64,000 nt of DNA from Pedobacter polysacchareus (lineage in GTDB: Bacteria; Bacteroidota; Bacteroidia; Sphingobacteriales; Sphingobacteriaceae), in NCBI RefSeq assembly GCF_019802255.1, contig NZ_JAHYSS010000003.1, positions 248,001-312,000 on the forward strand, given 5' to 3'. The notes beneath the pieces are model-generated. The model did not search any database and was not told the origin of the DNA. It saw only the letters and a program-made list of their open reading frames with translations. Position numbers and translations under genes: made by a program. This document shows positions 38,052 to 47,744 of this stretch, piece by piece (within the stretch, counting starts at the first letter, position 1; each line of letters begins with the position of its first letter).

Positions 38052-39452
38052 ATGAAACCAAATTCACTAAATCCTAAAACCGGCCTCAGCACCATCCTGT
38101 TGATGGCGGCCACACTTTCAGGCTTTGCCCAAAGTAAAAGCTTCAAGGAAGTATTTACTGTGCCAGCCAACAAAGCCTACATTGAACCTTTTAGCCCCAA
38201 TGACCGAGGGGTTTCTGTACCAGTTGGCTATCCAGAAGATAAAGGCATTGTTTCCAGATGGAGCGACAAGAGTAAAAGCGTAGTCTGGTATCTTTATCAC
38301 AAACCTGGACAGTATGATTTTTATATCGACAATACCGTTGAGAATGGCAAAAAACTAACCTTCGAGCTGATCATCAGTCCGACTGCTCCTAATAAAGGAT
38401 TCAAAAACATCGCTAAAAAAATAACCTTTAATGGTAATGGGCAAGCCAATTCTCTATTTGCAGGCAATATAGCAGTACCAGAAACGGGGTATTTTAGGTA
38501 CGAATTGAAACCGGTTACTGATCCGCAATCGGCCATCAAAATAAACACAATGACTTTCAAATCCTTAAAGGATGGTGGACAGGTTCATCAAACCGACTAC
38601 CAGTCTTCCCCTTCTGTGCACTTAAGTTTCAGCAGTACGGAACCGACTACTAAATCTTACAATTGGATTTATCAGGAGATTATGGTTCCAAAAGGTGGCG
38701 ATCCATTGGCAACATATTACATGAGCTTAGGTTTTTACCGTGGGTATATGGGGATACAAACGAACTCCAATACGGAACGCAGGGTGCTTTTCTCGGTCTG
38801 GGACAGCAAAGATGCCGAAAACGACAAAACCATCACAGCACAGGATTACGTGTCATTTGTAGACAAAGATAAATCGACAACTGTCAACACTTTTGGTGGC
38901 GAGGGTACCGGCGGACAATCTTATGTAAAAACTGCCAACTGGAAAACCGCGGAGCCTGTGAAGTTTTTAATGAATGTATTGAAACAGGATAACAATTCTG
39001 TGGTGTTATCTGCCTGGTATAAACTGGAAGGTGAAGACTGGAAATATGTAGCTACCTGGAGAGCGCCAAAAGAACAGCGGATGTTTGATGGTTTCTATTC
39101 TTTCCTTGAGAATTTCGGTTACACAAATGGCCAGGTTCGCAGAGAAGCATACTATTACAATGCCTGGGGAATGGAAGATCAGACCGGAAAATGGGTAAAC
39201 TTTAACAAAGTAAGGTTCTCCAATACAGATGGTAAACCTGGCCAGCGGGTAGATTATGAACAAGGTGTTTCTGAGAAATATCCGGATATGTTTTACATGT
39301 CTTCAGGTGGGTATACCCCTACGCTGAAAACAGCAAATGAAATGCCTGTTTCTAAGCAGCAATTGAGTCTTAATTTGAAGCCTTTCGAGGAAAGAGTAGT
39401 TACTGCATTGAAAAATGAGGAATCTAATAAGGACTTTAAAACAAAGAAATAA
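38052..39452 (+). CDS. Secreted DUF5077/DUF3472 protein
   Basis: A 466-residue protein with a signal peptide ending SGFAQ. The N-terminal ~110 residues after the signal match DUF5077 (beta-sandwich, SVVWYLYHKPGQYDFYIDN) and the rest is DUF3472 (YNWIYQEIMVPKGGDPLATY, VLFSVWDSKDAEND, FYSFLENFGYTNGQ). This pair of domains is widespread in Bacteroidota secreted proteins and may bind or act on carbohydrate; no activity is proven. It is monocistronic and ends at a hairpin next to the convergent DUF6266 gene. Confidence 0.88.
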   Translation: MKPNSLNPKTGLSTILLMAATLSGFAQSKSFKEVFTVPANKAYIEPFSPNDRGVSVPVGYPEDKGIVSRWSDKSKSVVWYLYHKPGQYDFYIDNTVENGKKLTFELIISPTAPNKGFKNIAKKITFNGNGQANSLFAGNIAVPETGYFRYELKPVTDPQSAIKINTMTFKSLKDGGQVHQTDYQSSPSVHLSFSSTEPTTKSYNWIYQEIMVPKGGDPLATYYMSLGFYRGYMGIQTNSNTERRVLFSVWDSKDAENDKTITAQDYVSFVDKDKSTTVNTFGGEGTGGQSYVKTANWKTAEPVKFLMNVLKQDNNSVVLSAWYKLEGEDWKYVATWRAPKEQRMFDGFYSFLENFGYTNGQVRREAYYYNAWGMEDQTGKWVNFNKVRFSNTDGKPGQRVDYEQGVSEKYPDMFYMSSGGYTPTLKTANEMPVSKQQLSLNLKPFEERVVTALKNEESNKDFKTKK

Positions 39453-39502
39453 TCGCGATTAATACCATAAATTTTAAGGATAGTAGTAGTTAATAGTAGC
39501 AA

Positions 39503-39535
39503 GGTCTCACTCCAGGGTGGGACTTTTGCTTTTTC
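39503..39535 (+). terminator. Possible rho-independent terminator
   Basis: GTCTCAC and GTGGGAC pair with one wobble around TCCAGG, followed by TTTTGCTTTTT. It lies 51 bp after the DUF3472 gene and reaches into the end of the convergent DUF6266 gene. Confidence 0.55.
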
Positions 39536-40355
39536 CGGGTAAATGATCCAACTTCTCTTTAAGTACCTTATATTCCTTTTCCAGGACTTTGAAAGCCTTG
39601 GTACCTGGTGGAGTATTATAATTTTCTTTCAATTGTCTGAGATAGCTGCCAGACACCTGATCAAAACGCTCTTTTACCTGTTGATACTTCTTTTGCTCCT
39701 GTTTTTCTGCCTCTGTGTGACCTAAACCGTTCAAATTACCTAGATAAACGCTGTCCGACACCCTTTCCCCATCCGCAGAGATAAAGGAAATATAAGGTTC
39801 AATCTGTTGATTTAGCGCTTCTTCCTGCATCGGAATAAAACATTTCCCTTCGGATCTTCTGGCTACATTTAGGTATTCCTGGTCTTTTCCAGTTTCCGGG
39901 CAGCAGATCATCACCATAACACTATCGTTGTGCTGCAATTCATTACCATGCGCCGCATCCCAAGTAATTTCCAGCCCAGCTGCGACCTTTTTTATTGCTA
40001 AATTTTTGGTCTCTGGCATCACGCCCTGGCTCAGTTTCACCTTACTATAATCCACACTTATATTAGGGTATTCACCTTTTAAAGCGTGTTTTTTATGATA
40101 GGAAGTCGCCAGGTTATGGGCATTACATACCGTTCCATTTGCTTGTAAACCATAGCCTAGTTTAATAAAGCTGCCCATTCTATTGAGCAATTTCATCGTG
40201 ACGGCCATCGACTGGTAATTGGCCAGTTGAAGCTTGCTGGATTTTCCTTTTTTGCCGATTAACCGGACTACAGGCTGCCCGTTGAGCATATAATAAACAA
40301 GATTTCCTATTTTTCCAATGAAGTGACCATGCGGTCCGTTTGCAGCTATTGCCAT
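39507..40355 (-). CDS. DUF6266 family protein
   Basis: A 282-residue protein beginning MAIAANGPHGHFIGKIGNLV, the typical DUF6266 start in Bacteroidota (short Gly-rich N-terminus followed by YYMLNGQPVVRLIGKK). No signal peptide. The middle resembles an Ig-like beta region (LEITWDAAHGNELQHNDSVM, ending CFIPMQEEALN) and the C-terminus is charged and helical. The family occurs in many copies in some genomes; function unknown. The gene stands alone. Confidence 0.82.
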   Translation of the reverse strand: MAIAANGPHGHFIGKIGNLVYYMLNGQPVVRLIGKKGKSSKLQLANYQSMAVTMKLLNRMGSFIKLGYGLQANGTVCNAHNLATSYHKKHALKGEYPNISVDYSKVKLSQGVMPETKNLAIKKVAAGLEITWDAAHGNELQHNDSVMVMICCPETGKDQEYLNVARRSEGKCFIPMQEEALNQQIEPYISFISADGERVSDSVYLGNLNGLGHTEAEKQEQKKYQQVKERFDQVSGSYLRQLKENYNTPPGTKAFKVLEKEYKVLKEKLDHLPGKSKSPTLE

Positions 40356-40732
40356 GTTTGAGTGATTAAGAGACGTTAATTGATTGATATTAAAAAGAAT
40401 AAGATCCGATTCAATAGGATAAACATACGGATTATATCTGAGGTATTGTTGCTGTTGAGTTTTTAATTAGTACAGCGTTAAAAGAAAGTTTAAAGGAATT
40501 TCATAAGACTTTGATAGGTCTTTAGGCTTGTATAGGCCCTATCAACCTCTATTGAAAATACTTTTAAAATACTGACAAATTACTGGTCATTCCCTGTGGC
40601 AACCTCTATTCTTAGTCGGCTCAGCGCAACAGCCGCTGCAGAAAGAGATATGGAATACTTCGGCTGTCTATTCTCCTTGCAACTTTTGGCTGGGCAGCAC
40701 CAGCAAAGTCTACAAAGCATAGATACCCTCAT
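40356..40732. other. Intergenic region without a recognisable gene
   Basis: About 375 bp between the DUF6266 start and the CocE-like remnant. On the plus strand the part from ~40580 has an open but unrecognised frame (VGSAQQPLQKEIWNTS and on) ending at a TAG near 40722. It may be more of the decayed gene, or noise. Confidence 0.4.
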
Positions 40733-40909
40733 ATGGATTTAGAGATCAGCTTCTATGAACAGCAGTCTGATGGAAAATATTTTACACATAGGGCTAGTTA
40801 TGCAAAGAATGGCAGTAAAAGAATTTTACTAAAGCCTGGAAAGATGGAATCTATTCCTAATAAAAAGAAGTTTATCAGTAAGAAGATTGCTATGGGGAGC
40901 AAAATTTAA
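40733..40909 (+). pseudogene. Remnant of a CocE/NonD-type hydrolase (C-terminal fragment)
   Basis: A 58-codon frame reads MDLEISFYEQQSDGKYF, then RASYAKNGSKRILLKPGKME and SIPNKKKFISKKIAMGSKI before TAA. This resembles the C-terminal beta-sandwich domain of CocE/NonD family acylases (X-Pro dipeptidyl-peptidase C-terminal domain), in which a RASYAKD..KRQLLKPGK pattern occurs. The rest of the enzyme (about 550 residues) and a catalytic domain are absent, the strands between are shortened and the last part is cut off. I read this as the leftover of a deleted gene. Confidence 0.6.
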
Positions 40910-40996
40910 CCATACAATGGTCTGGCACAAGGAACCTGCAAATACCGATCAAAAGATAGGTTATTTGCAGGTTTAACATTGCTGGGCCATTCTTGA

Positions 40997-41965
40997 CTAG
41001 CCCAGTTTCCTATCTGAAATATAAGGCACAATCGGATAGATATAATCGTCCATCTTAACCCCCATTTTTTCCGGTGATGAACCTACAAAAACTGTTTTCT
41101 TCCCTTTAATCGTAATCTTTCCTTTCCCTTCAATTTCTATCATTGCCCATATTGGATCTTTATAGGGAACGGTATATTTAATATTCGGATGTGATTTATC
41201 TACCACTTCAGAATAGCGGCTTTCCTTATAATCATCACCTAACCATTGATAGGAAGCACTATTGATCTGCACATAATGAATCTTGTTGATGTAATTGTAA
41301 TAATCCTGATGGTGGTGGCCACTGAGCACCAGCACTACCTTCTGCTGACCAGATTGTTCATTTGCCTGCTCCAGTGTATACCTTAACATCGTTCCATTTT
41401 CCAGGCCACCCGAATCATTATCCAAACCCTGATGGCAAAAAACTACCGTTGGTAAAGCCGTCTCCTTCAGGTCTTTTTTCAGCCAATCCAACTGTACCCG
41501 AGAGATGTAACGTGCATAACCCTGCGGCCGGTATTCACTTGGATTGTGTTCATTACCATCCAGGACTACAAAATGAAAACCATTCACATCAAATGAATAG
41601 TATTTTCCTTTCGCATTCCAAAAGTCGACCACCTGCTCCCGCGTATATCCACCATCTGTATCGTGGTTACCGATTACATGGTATTTTGGTCCTTTAAATT
41701 TATTCCAAACCTCCATCAATGGAAGGTTTTCCTTTTTTGGAAAGCAAAAATCACCACCCTGTATGATAAAATCTGGTGATTCAATATTCATCTCCTTGAT
41801 AAAAGCGGACAAGCGATCCATCCCATCGTGCATGATATCATGGTGTAAATCTGTGATCATGCCAAATCTGACCTTATTTTTTGCTGGAGTTAGTTCAGGG
41901 AACTTTGCAAAAAGCAGTGTACCACCTGCAAGTCCGGAATTTTTGAGAAATTCTTTTCTATTCAT
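40997..41965 (-). CDS. Metallophosphoesterase
   Basis: A 322-residue calcineurin-like phosphoesterase from ATG at 41965 (MNRKEFLKNSGLAGGTLLFA), an N-terminus that looks like an export signal. Metal ligands are visible: Asp/His in ITDLHHD, Asp in QGGDF, Asn/His in VIGNHDTDGGY, His in VFCHQG and the His pair in VLSGHHHQDYY. The fold and the GNHD motif are firm; the substrate is unknown. It is probably periplasmic. An earlier in-frame start at 42004 is unlikely. Confidence 0.9.
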   Translation of the reverse strand: MNRKEFLKNSGLAGGTLLFAKFPELTPAKNKVRFGMITDLHHDIMHDGMDRLSAFIKEMNIESPDFIIQGGDFCFPKKENLPLMEVWNKFKGPKYHVIGNHDTDGGYTREQVVDFWNAKGKYYSFDVNGFHFVVLDGNEHNPSEYRPQGYARYISRVQLDWLKKDLKETALPTVVFCHQGLDNDSGGLENGTMLRYTLEQANEQSGQQKVVLVLSGHHHQDYYNYINKIHYVQINSASYQWLGDDYKESRYSEVVDKSHPNIKYTVPYKDPIWAMIEIEGKGKITIKGKKTVFVGSSPEKMGVKMDDYIYPIVPYISDRKLG

Positions 41966-42072
41966 TAGCTGTTTATATTTGGTTGGTTTTAACCAAATAT
42001 ACAAATACTAAACAAAAGTTTACTTCAATTATTCAGCTTTACAAGCGTAAAAAACCAAGTTTTCTATTTCAG

Positions 42073-43044
42073 CTATTTAAGCTCAAGAATAATTTTACCA
42101 AGATGTGCACTGCTTTCCATCAACTCATGTGCTTTGCTGGCTTCAGCTAAAGGAAAAACTTTAAAAATCGTGGGATTATATTTCCCTTTGGCAAACATTG
42201 GCCATACCTTTTCTAAAATATCCTGAGTCAGGGCGGTTTTAAATTCTGCTTCGCGATTGCGCAAAGTACTTCCGGTGATACTGAGTCTTTTGCGCATCAT
42301 TTGCATGATGTTCAACGAAACCGTATTCCCTTCCATGGCATTGATGTATACCAATCTGCCATCAGGCTTTAGAATTTCGATGTTCTTTGGAAAATAAGCA
42401 CCGCCAATCATGTCCAGCACGACATCAACCGGCTGATCTTTCAATTCAGCTTCAAAATCATGCGTCTTATAATTGATAAAACGATCTGCTCCTAATTCCA
42501 GGCAATACTGCCCTTTTTCTTCAGAGCCGACAGTAACGACTACTGCTGCGCCGATATATTTTGCCAATTGGATAGCGGTTGTGCCGATCCCACTGCTGCC
42601 ACCATGAATCAACAAACGCTCTCCAGGTTGTAAGTGACCACGCTGAAATACATTGCTCCAAACCGTAAATACAGTTTCGGGCAAGCCAGCGGCTTCTATG
42701 AAAGTTAGTCCTTCTGGGATAGGCAAACAGTGCCCAGCATTAACTTTTACATATTCTGCATAGCCCCCACCAGCCACTAACGCACACACTTTGTCATTTA
42801 GCTTCCATTGTTTCACATTTGTACCCAATGCTTCAATCTCTCCTGCCACCTCTAATCCTGGAATATCCTGTGGCGCATCAGGAGGTGGAGGATAACTGCC
42901 TTTTCGCTGAAATACGTCGGGACGATTCACTCCGGCGGCCTTTACCCTGATTAACACTTCATTTTCATTGATCACAGGTTTTTCTCTATTCTCTAGTTTC
43001 AATACATCAGGGGCCCCAAAGGAGGTAATTACGATTGCTTTCAT
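42073..43044 (-). CDS. NAD(P)H quinone oxidoreductase, PIG3 family
   Basis: A 323-residue zinc-free MDR protein from ATG at 43044 (MKAIVITSFGAPDVLKLENR). It has GVNRPDVFQRKGSYPPPPDAPQ near residue 45, the IHGGSSGIGTTAIQLAKYIGA nucleotide motif (145-165) and NAMEGNTVSLNIMQMMRKRLSITG, all characteristic of the PIG3/TIGR02824 quinone oxidoreductases. It reduces quinones with NADPH. Upstream in-frame sequence to 43152 looks non-coding. Monocistronic. Confidence 0.93.
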   Translation of the reverse strand: MKAIVITSFGAPDVLKLENREKPVINENEVLIRVKAAGVNRPDVFQRKGSYPPPPDAPQDIPGLEVAGEIEALGTNVKQWKLNDKVCALVAGGGYAEYVKVNAGHCLPIPEGLTFIEAAGLPETVFTVWSNVFQRGHLQPGERLLIHGGSSGIGTTAIQLAKYIGAAVVVTVGSEEKGQYCLELGADRFINYKTHDFEAELKDQPVDVVLDMIGGAYFPKNIEILKPDGRLVYINAMEGNTVSLNIMQMMRKRLSITGSTLRNREAEFKTALTQDILEKVWPMFAKGKYNPTIFKVFPLAEASKAHELMESSAHLGKIILELK

Positions 43045-43250
43045 AAATAAAAAGCAACATTTATCCTGCCAAAACAAATCAGGGTTACCTTCAAAATTCT
43101 TTATTCCCAAATAGCGGTCAATAAAAAAAATTATTAAAAACAACTTTGCCAATTAAATGTTATCACATTCTATACAAAATTTTAATAGCCCTTCCATTAC
43201 TATAATGTATACGCGCAAAATTTTTCAAAATCACCTTTCAACTAGCAAAA

Positions 43251-43415
43251 ATGGAAGATACAGTTCAACAACAAATCAGGTTATCTCTGCTTCAGATGGC
43301 ATTGGATAACGCGGTAACTATTGAAGACTACGAAGAATGTCAGCAGTTATTAGAGTTAAAACTTTTTGAGGAAAGCCAAAGCCAACTGGCTGGTAGCATA
43401 GCTGAAGTTAAATGA
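43251..43415 (+). CDS. Small hypothetical protein upstream of efp
   Basis: A 54-codon frame: MEDTVQQQIRLSLLQMALDN, then AVTIEDYEECQQLLELKLFE and a short tail ESQSQLAGSIAEVK. It is acidic and helical. The composition is strongly coding-like, and an ATG is preceded by an AT-rich leader. No family recognised. It precedes efp by about 360 bp on the same strand, but that gap makes co-transcription doubtful. Confidence 0.55.
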   Translation: MEDTVQQQIRLSLLQMALDNAVTIEDYEECQQLLELKLFEESQSQLAGSIAEVK

Positions 43416-43739
43416 TTCGGCAAACTTCGCCTTAGTTTGTAAACTCCCCATCACATCGTCTATCCCCGTCATCTTTACTTTAGCCTCAGCAGTCACCGCC
43501 TTCATTCCCAACATTTTTCTTCACTCATTAATTCGTTTCAGGTCTAGTACCTCCGGTTTTTTATGGTGTCAAAAAAGATCCCGCTTCTTAAGCCTGGAAC
43601 CATAATGACCGTGGTAAATGCGATGTCTATTAGAATTATAAGTTCAGAATAGTGCAGCAGGACGATGCTTTTAAATGAAATTGTGAAAAGAAAGCGCAAT
43701 TTCTTAGCTGGCAAAAGTATAAATAACCAAAAAAGCACA

Positions 43740-43747
43740 TATATTTG
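43740..43747 (+). promoter_or_regulatory. Bacteroidota-type -7 element upstream of efp
   Basis: TATATTTG matches TAnnTTTG exactly, 26 bp before the efp ATG. No clear TTG is seen 19-21 bp upstream, so the call rests on the -7 element and position. Confidence 0.5.
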
Positions 43748-43773
43748 GACTCAAATTTTACAATTACATTTAT

Positions 43774-44334
43774 ATGGCAAAGGCATCTGAAATTAAAGTA
43801 GGAAACATTTTACGTTTTAACGGCGAACTGGTAACAGTTATTGAAATCTTACACCGTACCCCAGGTAAAGGTGGCGCATTCTACTTAGGTAAATTTCGCA
43901 ACATTAAAACTGGAAAAATTGTGGAAGCCCGCTTAGGAACTGATGAGCAAGTAGAAATTTGCCGCGTAGAGACTAGTGACTACCAATATTTATATGAAGA
44001 AGGTGATTATTTTGTAGTAATGGACAATGAGTCTTTCGAGCAGTTCAGTGTTGCTAAAGAATTATTCGGTGAATCAGCGAAATTCCTAAAAGAAGGAATG
44101 GATGTGATTGTTTCTTTTGAAAGTGAAGAACCAATTATGGCTCAGGCTCCAAATTTCGTTGAATTGATGGTAACTTATGCAGAACCAGCAGTTAAAGGCG
44201 ATACTTCTTCTGGTGCTCAGAAAATGGTTACGACAGAAAATGGCATCGAAATCAGAGTTCCATTGTTCGTAAACGAAGGTGATAAATTAAAAGTAGATAC
44301 ACGCACAGGTGAATATGTGGAGCGTGTGAAATAA
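43774..44334 (+). CDS. efp: Translation elongation factor P
   Basis: A 186-residue EF-P with the three expected beta domains: N-terminal KOW-like (MAKASEIKVGNILRFNGELV), the loop TPGKGGAFYLGKFRNIKTGK that carries the residue modified in EF-P proteins (here Lys33 or Gly-flanked Lys in PGKGG), the central OB domain, and the C-terminal OB domain ending GDKLKVDTRTGEYVERV. EF-P relieves ribosome stalling at proline runs. No EF-P modifying enzyme is in the window. The gene is monocistronic and closed by a strong terminator. Confidence 0.97.
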   Translation: MAKASEIKVGNILRFNGELVTVIEILHRTPGKGGAFYLGKFRNIKTGKIVEARLGTDEQVEICRVETSDYQYLYEEGDYFVVMDNESFEQFSVAKELFGESAKFLKEGMDVIVSFESEEPIMAQAPNFVELMVTYAEPAVKGDTSSGAQKMVTTENGIEIRVPLFVNEGDKLKVDTRTGEYVERVK

Positions 44335-44354
44335 GGAATTTCATTTCTAAAAAA

Positions 44355-44384
44355 GGCGGCTTAAAATTTAAGCCGCCTTTTTTT
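44355..44384. terminator. Rho-independent terminator of efp
   Basis: Arms GGCGGCTTAAA and TTTAAGCCGCC form a near-perfect hairpin followed by T7. The A-rich stretch on the left could also serve the convergent SGNH gene ending at 44395. Confidence 0.92.
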
Positions 44385-44394
44385 ATGTACAAAA

Positions 44395-46167
44395 TCACCG
44401 GGTTGATGGCTCTATCTCCAGCGCCAGGATCTTCCCTAATCGCTCATATCCTCTTTCATTTGGGTGTAAGCCATCAGAAAATAAGGATTCATCAATCCGT
44501 TTTTGGGGATTCAGGAAAACAGCTGAGGCATTTATAAATTTAAGATCTTTGCCCGCAGCAATTTTGGCGATTAGTAGATTCAGCTTTCCAATCCTCATCT
44601 CCATGCCTTTTCTTGGCAGAATACCAACCACTAATATTTTTGCATCTGGCTGCTTATCCCTCATGGTTTTCAATAGCATTTTAAGCCCTTGTATAATCTC
44701 TTCATCTGTGTTGAATTCCAGGTTATTGGTACCGATCATCAGCACAATTTGTTGAGCAGAAAAACCATCCAATTCTCCGTGATTGACGCGCCAAATTACA
44801 TTCTCAATCCGGTCCCATCCAAAGCCCATATTCACTGCATTTTTATTTCCAAAGTATTTGGCCCAGGAGTCTTTTCCATTCACATGCGGTGCAGCGGGCT
44901 GCCCTCCCCAGTAGTGGGTGATGGAGTTTCCGATAAAAACCAGTTTCGGCTGATGTGCTGCTGTATATGCTAAAACCTGGTTGTGCCTGGTCTCCCAGTC
45001 GTAAGTGTTGGCATCTCTTCTTTGAGTAACCGGAATAGTGGTAGAAACATTACCTTCCGCCTCTTTAAAAATGCTTTTGATCTTCTTTTCATATGCGCTT
45101 GCATAGTTCATCATGCCGATATCATTGGGATGTACCCCATCCACCATACTTTCAATGTCTTGCCCAATCGCTGTTTTGGAAAGCAAGTATAGGTTTTTAA
45201 CCCCTATATTGGTTAGGGAATCTAGGGTGTTTCTAAGGATTCCATTGATCGTTTCTATTTCCCTTTTTCTGATCGGCTGCATTTCAGCTTCTGCAAAACC
45301 ATCATGTTCTGTAAGTAAGATAGGAACTCCAGGCCTTTTCTGCTGTATTTGTCTGATGGCATTTACGATCTTCTTACTCAGTGTGGTATTCATGTCTTTG
45401 CTGATCAGGTTAGGCAGGCAGTCCAGCACATATAGACTGGCATCTATTTGCGTGAGGTAATCCAGGAGTTCGGGCTCCAGCTTCCCGTTTCCTGAGAAAC
45501 CCAGGTTTACCATTGGCCGGTCCAATTTTCTTCCGGTGATGGAGGTCCAGGCCAAACCTGGTCTTGTGGCACAGGCACCCTGAGCGATAGAAGTGCCATA
45601 TACTACAATTGGTTTTTCCTGCTGTACAGGAATTTTTGTTAAACTGGCTTCTTTTGGAAGCCCAATTTCCATCCATTTTACACTATTGTACAGGGGCAGG
45701 TATAATCTGTACTCCCGATCTTTCACCTGACCTTCTTTTCCCAAAATATTCGAGAAGCGGTATTGAATGGTATCTCCAAAGGCGAATTTACCGGCACACC
45801 AGAGCCATTTCCCATTGATGTCCTTGACGTATAAGTCTACACCGCTCACACCAGTAGCCGGCATGTGTGGCATCTGAAGTGCCCCTTTTACTGTAAATTT
45901 AACGACGATCTCTTCTGCATCAGTTTTGAACCTCAGGTTTAGTCCAGCGCTATTTTCGGCCAGGTTCCAAACTGCAGTCCGAACCTTTTGCTCTGCAGCT
46001 GCAGGGAGGCGGTCGTAACTGTTTTTATAGCCATTTGACCAGCCTCTGCCATGAATGACCTGGAGACTATCTGCTGCTGGATTCCAGGTTTTCTTTTCTT
46101 GTGCTGATGCGGGCTTAAAATTAGTTAAAGCCATGATCATGACCATGGATATCAGGTATCTTTTCAT
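44395..46167 (-). CDS. Secreted protein with two SGNH hydrolase domains
   Basis: A 590-residue protein with a signal peptide ending PASAQE. After an N-terminal beta-sandwich (residues 45-185) come two SGNH/GDSL esterase domains. The first has VVYGTSIAQGACA, LGFSGNGKLEPELLDY and DGVHPNDIGM (Asp/His). The second has LVFIGNSITHYWGG, NMGFGWDRIENVIWR, MIGTNNLEF and DGLHPNERGY. Both keep the blocks I, II, III and V expected for catalysis. It may remove acetyl or other ester groups from polysaccharides. It follows the sulfatase gene by 26 bp on the same strand, so they form an operon. Confidence 0.9.
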   Translation of the reverse strand: MKRYLISMVMIMALTNFKPASAQEKKTWNPAADSLQVIHGRGWSNGYKNSYDRLPAAAEQKVRTAVWNLAENSAGLNLRFKTDAEEIVVKFTVKGALQMPHMPATGVSGVDLYVKDINGKWLWCAGKFAFGDTIQYRFSNILGKEGQVKDREYRLYLPLYNSVKWMEIGLPKEASLTKIPVQQEKPIVVYGTSIAQGACATRPGLAWTSITGRKLDRPMVNLGFSGNGKLEPELLDYLTQIDASLYVLDCLPNLISKDMNTTLSKKIVNAIRQIQQKRPGVPILLTEHDGFAEAEMQPIRKREIETINGILRNTLDSLTNIGVKNLYLLSKTAIGQDIESMVDGVHPNDIGMMNYASAYEKKIKSIFKEAEGNVSTTIPVTQRRDANTYDWETRHNQVLAYTAAHQPKLVFIGNSITHYWGGQPAAPHVNGKDSWAKYFGNKNAVNMGFGWDRIENVIWRVNHGELDGFSAQQIVLMIGTNNLEFNTDEEIIQGLKMLLKTMRDKQPDAKILVVGILPRKGMEMRIGKLNLLIAKIAAGKDLKFINASAVFLNPQKRIDESLFSDGLHPNERGYERLGKILALEIEPSTR

Positions 46168-46193
46168 TTGTTTGTTTAGGTTTTTTTCAGGTA

Positions 46194-47744
46194 TTATTTG
46201 TCGGTCTGATCTGGCATTGCTACTGGTTTTCCGGTGCTTTTAACAATGGGCATAGGTGCTTCCCATTTCCTCAATTGCCCAGCTAGTAAGGCAGACAATT
46301 CTTTTACTTTTCCTGGGTTTTCCAGCGCCAGATCTTTTAGTTCTCCAATATCCGTTTTCAGGTCATAAAGTTCTTTGCTGCCGTCCCGCATGTTATAAAT
46401 CAACTTCCAGTTTCCTTTTCTGATGGCAGATTTATAATTGATTCCTGGCCCATCTTTAGAGATCCATTTATTCGGGCTATGCCAAAAGAGCGCACGTTCG
46501 TTATCGGTATAATTTACATTCTTTAAGATCGGTACGATACTTTTTCCATCTACCTCCTGAATGGTTTTATATGATTTTACCCCTGCCATTTCCAGTATGG
46601 TTGGAAAGAAATCTTCGATGATGACGTACTGGTTTGCAGTTGCAGCAGGTTTTACCACACCAGGCCATTTCACGATCATTGGCTCGCGGATACCTCCTTC
46701 ATTTACAGAGCCTTTACCAGCCTTCAAAGGTAAGTTTTGTGTATGTGGTAGACCCCCTCTCGGTGGTGTCAGACTGAGTCCGCCATTGTCGCTCATAAAG
46801 ATAATAATGGTATTTTGAGCCACATCTTTTACTTTTAAATAGTCCATAATATCACCCAGGCTTTTATCCATTCCTTCTATTAAAGAAGCGTATTTGGCTT
46901 CCTGCGGATCTAAACCTTTAGCTACATATTTCTGATAGAAACGAGGATCAGCTTGTAGAGGATCATGAACGGCATAATGCGCCATATTCAAATAAAAAGG
47001 CTGCTTATTCTTTATCGGGCCATCCAATACTTTCATCGCTTCCAGCGTTAGTGCTTCCGTCAGGAAAGTATCTGAGCCATAATATTCTTCTAAATCCGGT
47101 ACCGACTGCATGGTATTTTTACCCGGTTTATTGCCATAATAATCCTGTGCGAAATAGCTTTGGGGATGACCAGCGGCATGACCAGCCACGTTTACGATAA
47201 AGCCAAGGTTGTAAGGACTCGCCCCTGGCGTACCTACTGAAGCCCAATGGGCCTTACCTACATGGACCGTGAAATACCCGGCATCTTTTAGCAATTGCGG
47301 ATATGGAGTGGCATAGATCGTATTTGAAATGCCTGCTTTAGGACTTAGACCAGTATAATTCCAGGTGGCAGGTGCAAACTGCTCATCTGTGTTATCGGAA
47401 GAAACATTGAGCTGAGGAGAAGTCCAGTTTGTTACTTTATGGTGTGCCGCGTTCATTCCTGTGATCATGCTCACCCTGCTTGGCGTACATACTGGGGTAG
47501 CATAGGCATTCGTGAATTTCACACCATCTTTCGCCAGTCTTTCCATATTTGGCGTATGGTAACGTTCGTTTAAAGGTGTTTTTTGTGTCCAGAAAGGCAA
47601 AGAAGTATCTTGCCAACCCATATCGTCGACAAGAAACACAATGATATTTGGTTTTTTCTGGGCATAAATACTGCCGGCAGTACTGATAAAAACAAGGGAA
47701 AAGCTAAGGAGAAAACGCTGGAGCTTCGGACGATACAATTTCAT
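46194..47744 (-). CDS. Secreted sulfatase (arylsulfatase family)
   Basis: A 516-residue type I sulfatase with a signal peptide ending SIYAQ. The calcium-binding Asp pair is in FLVDDMGWQDT (Asp40/41). The catalytic Cys86 in CTPSRVSMITG would be converted to formylglycine by an anaerobic or aerobic sulfatase-maturing enzyme, which is not in the window. SDNGG and LPLKAGKGSVNEGGIREP, further sulfatase blocks, are present. It probably removes sulfate from host or algal glycans in the periplasm, and lies upstream of the SGNH esterase and beside a divergent GH20. Confidence 0.93.
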   Translation of the reverse strand: MKLYRPKLQRFLLSFSLVFISTAGSIYAQKKPNIIVFLVDDMGWQDTSLPFWTQKTPLNERYHTPNMERLAKDGVKFTNAYATPVCTPSRVSMITGMNAAHHKVTNWTSPQLNVSSDNTDEQFAPATWNYTGLSPKAGISNTIYATPYPQLLKDAGYFTVHVGKAHWASVGTPGASPYNLGFIVNVAGHAAGHPQSYFAQDYYGNKPGKNTMQSVPDLEEYYGSDTFLTEALTLEAMKVLDGPIKNKQPFYLNMAHYAVHDPLQADPRFYQKYVAKGLDPQEAKYASLIEGMDKSLGDIMDYLKVKDVAQNTIIIFMSDNGGLSLTPPRGGLPHTQNLPLKAGKGSVNEGGIREPMIVKWPGVVKPAATANQYVIIEDFFPTILEMAGVKSYKTIQEVDGKSIVPILKNVNYTDNERALFWHSPNKWISKDGPGINYKSAIRKGNWKLIYNMRDGSKELYDLKTDIGELKDLALENPGKVKELSALLAGQLRKWEAPMPIVKSTGKPVAMPDQTDK

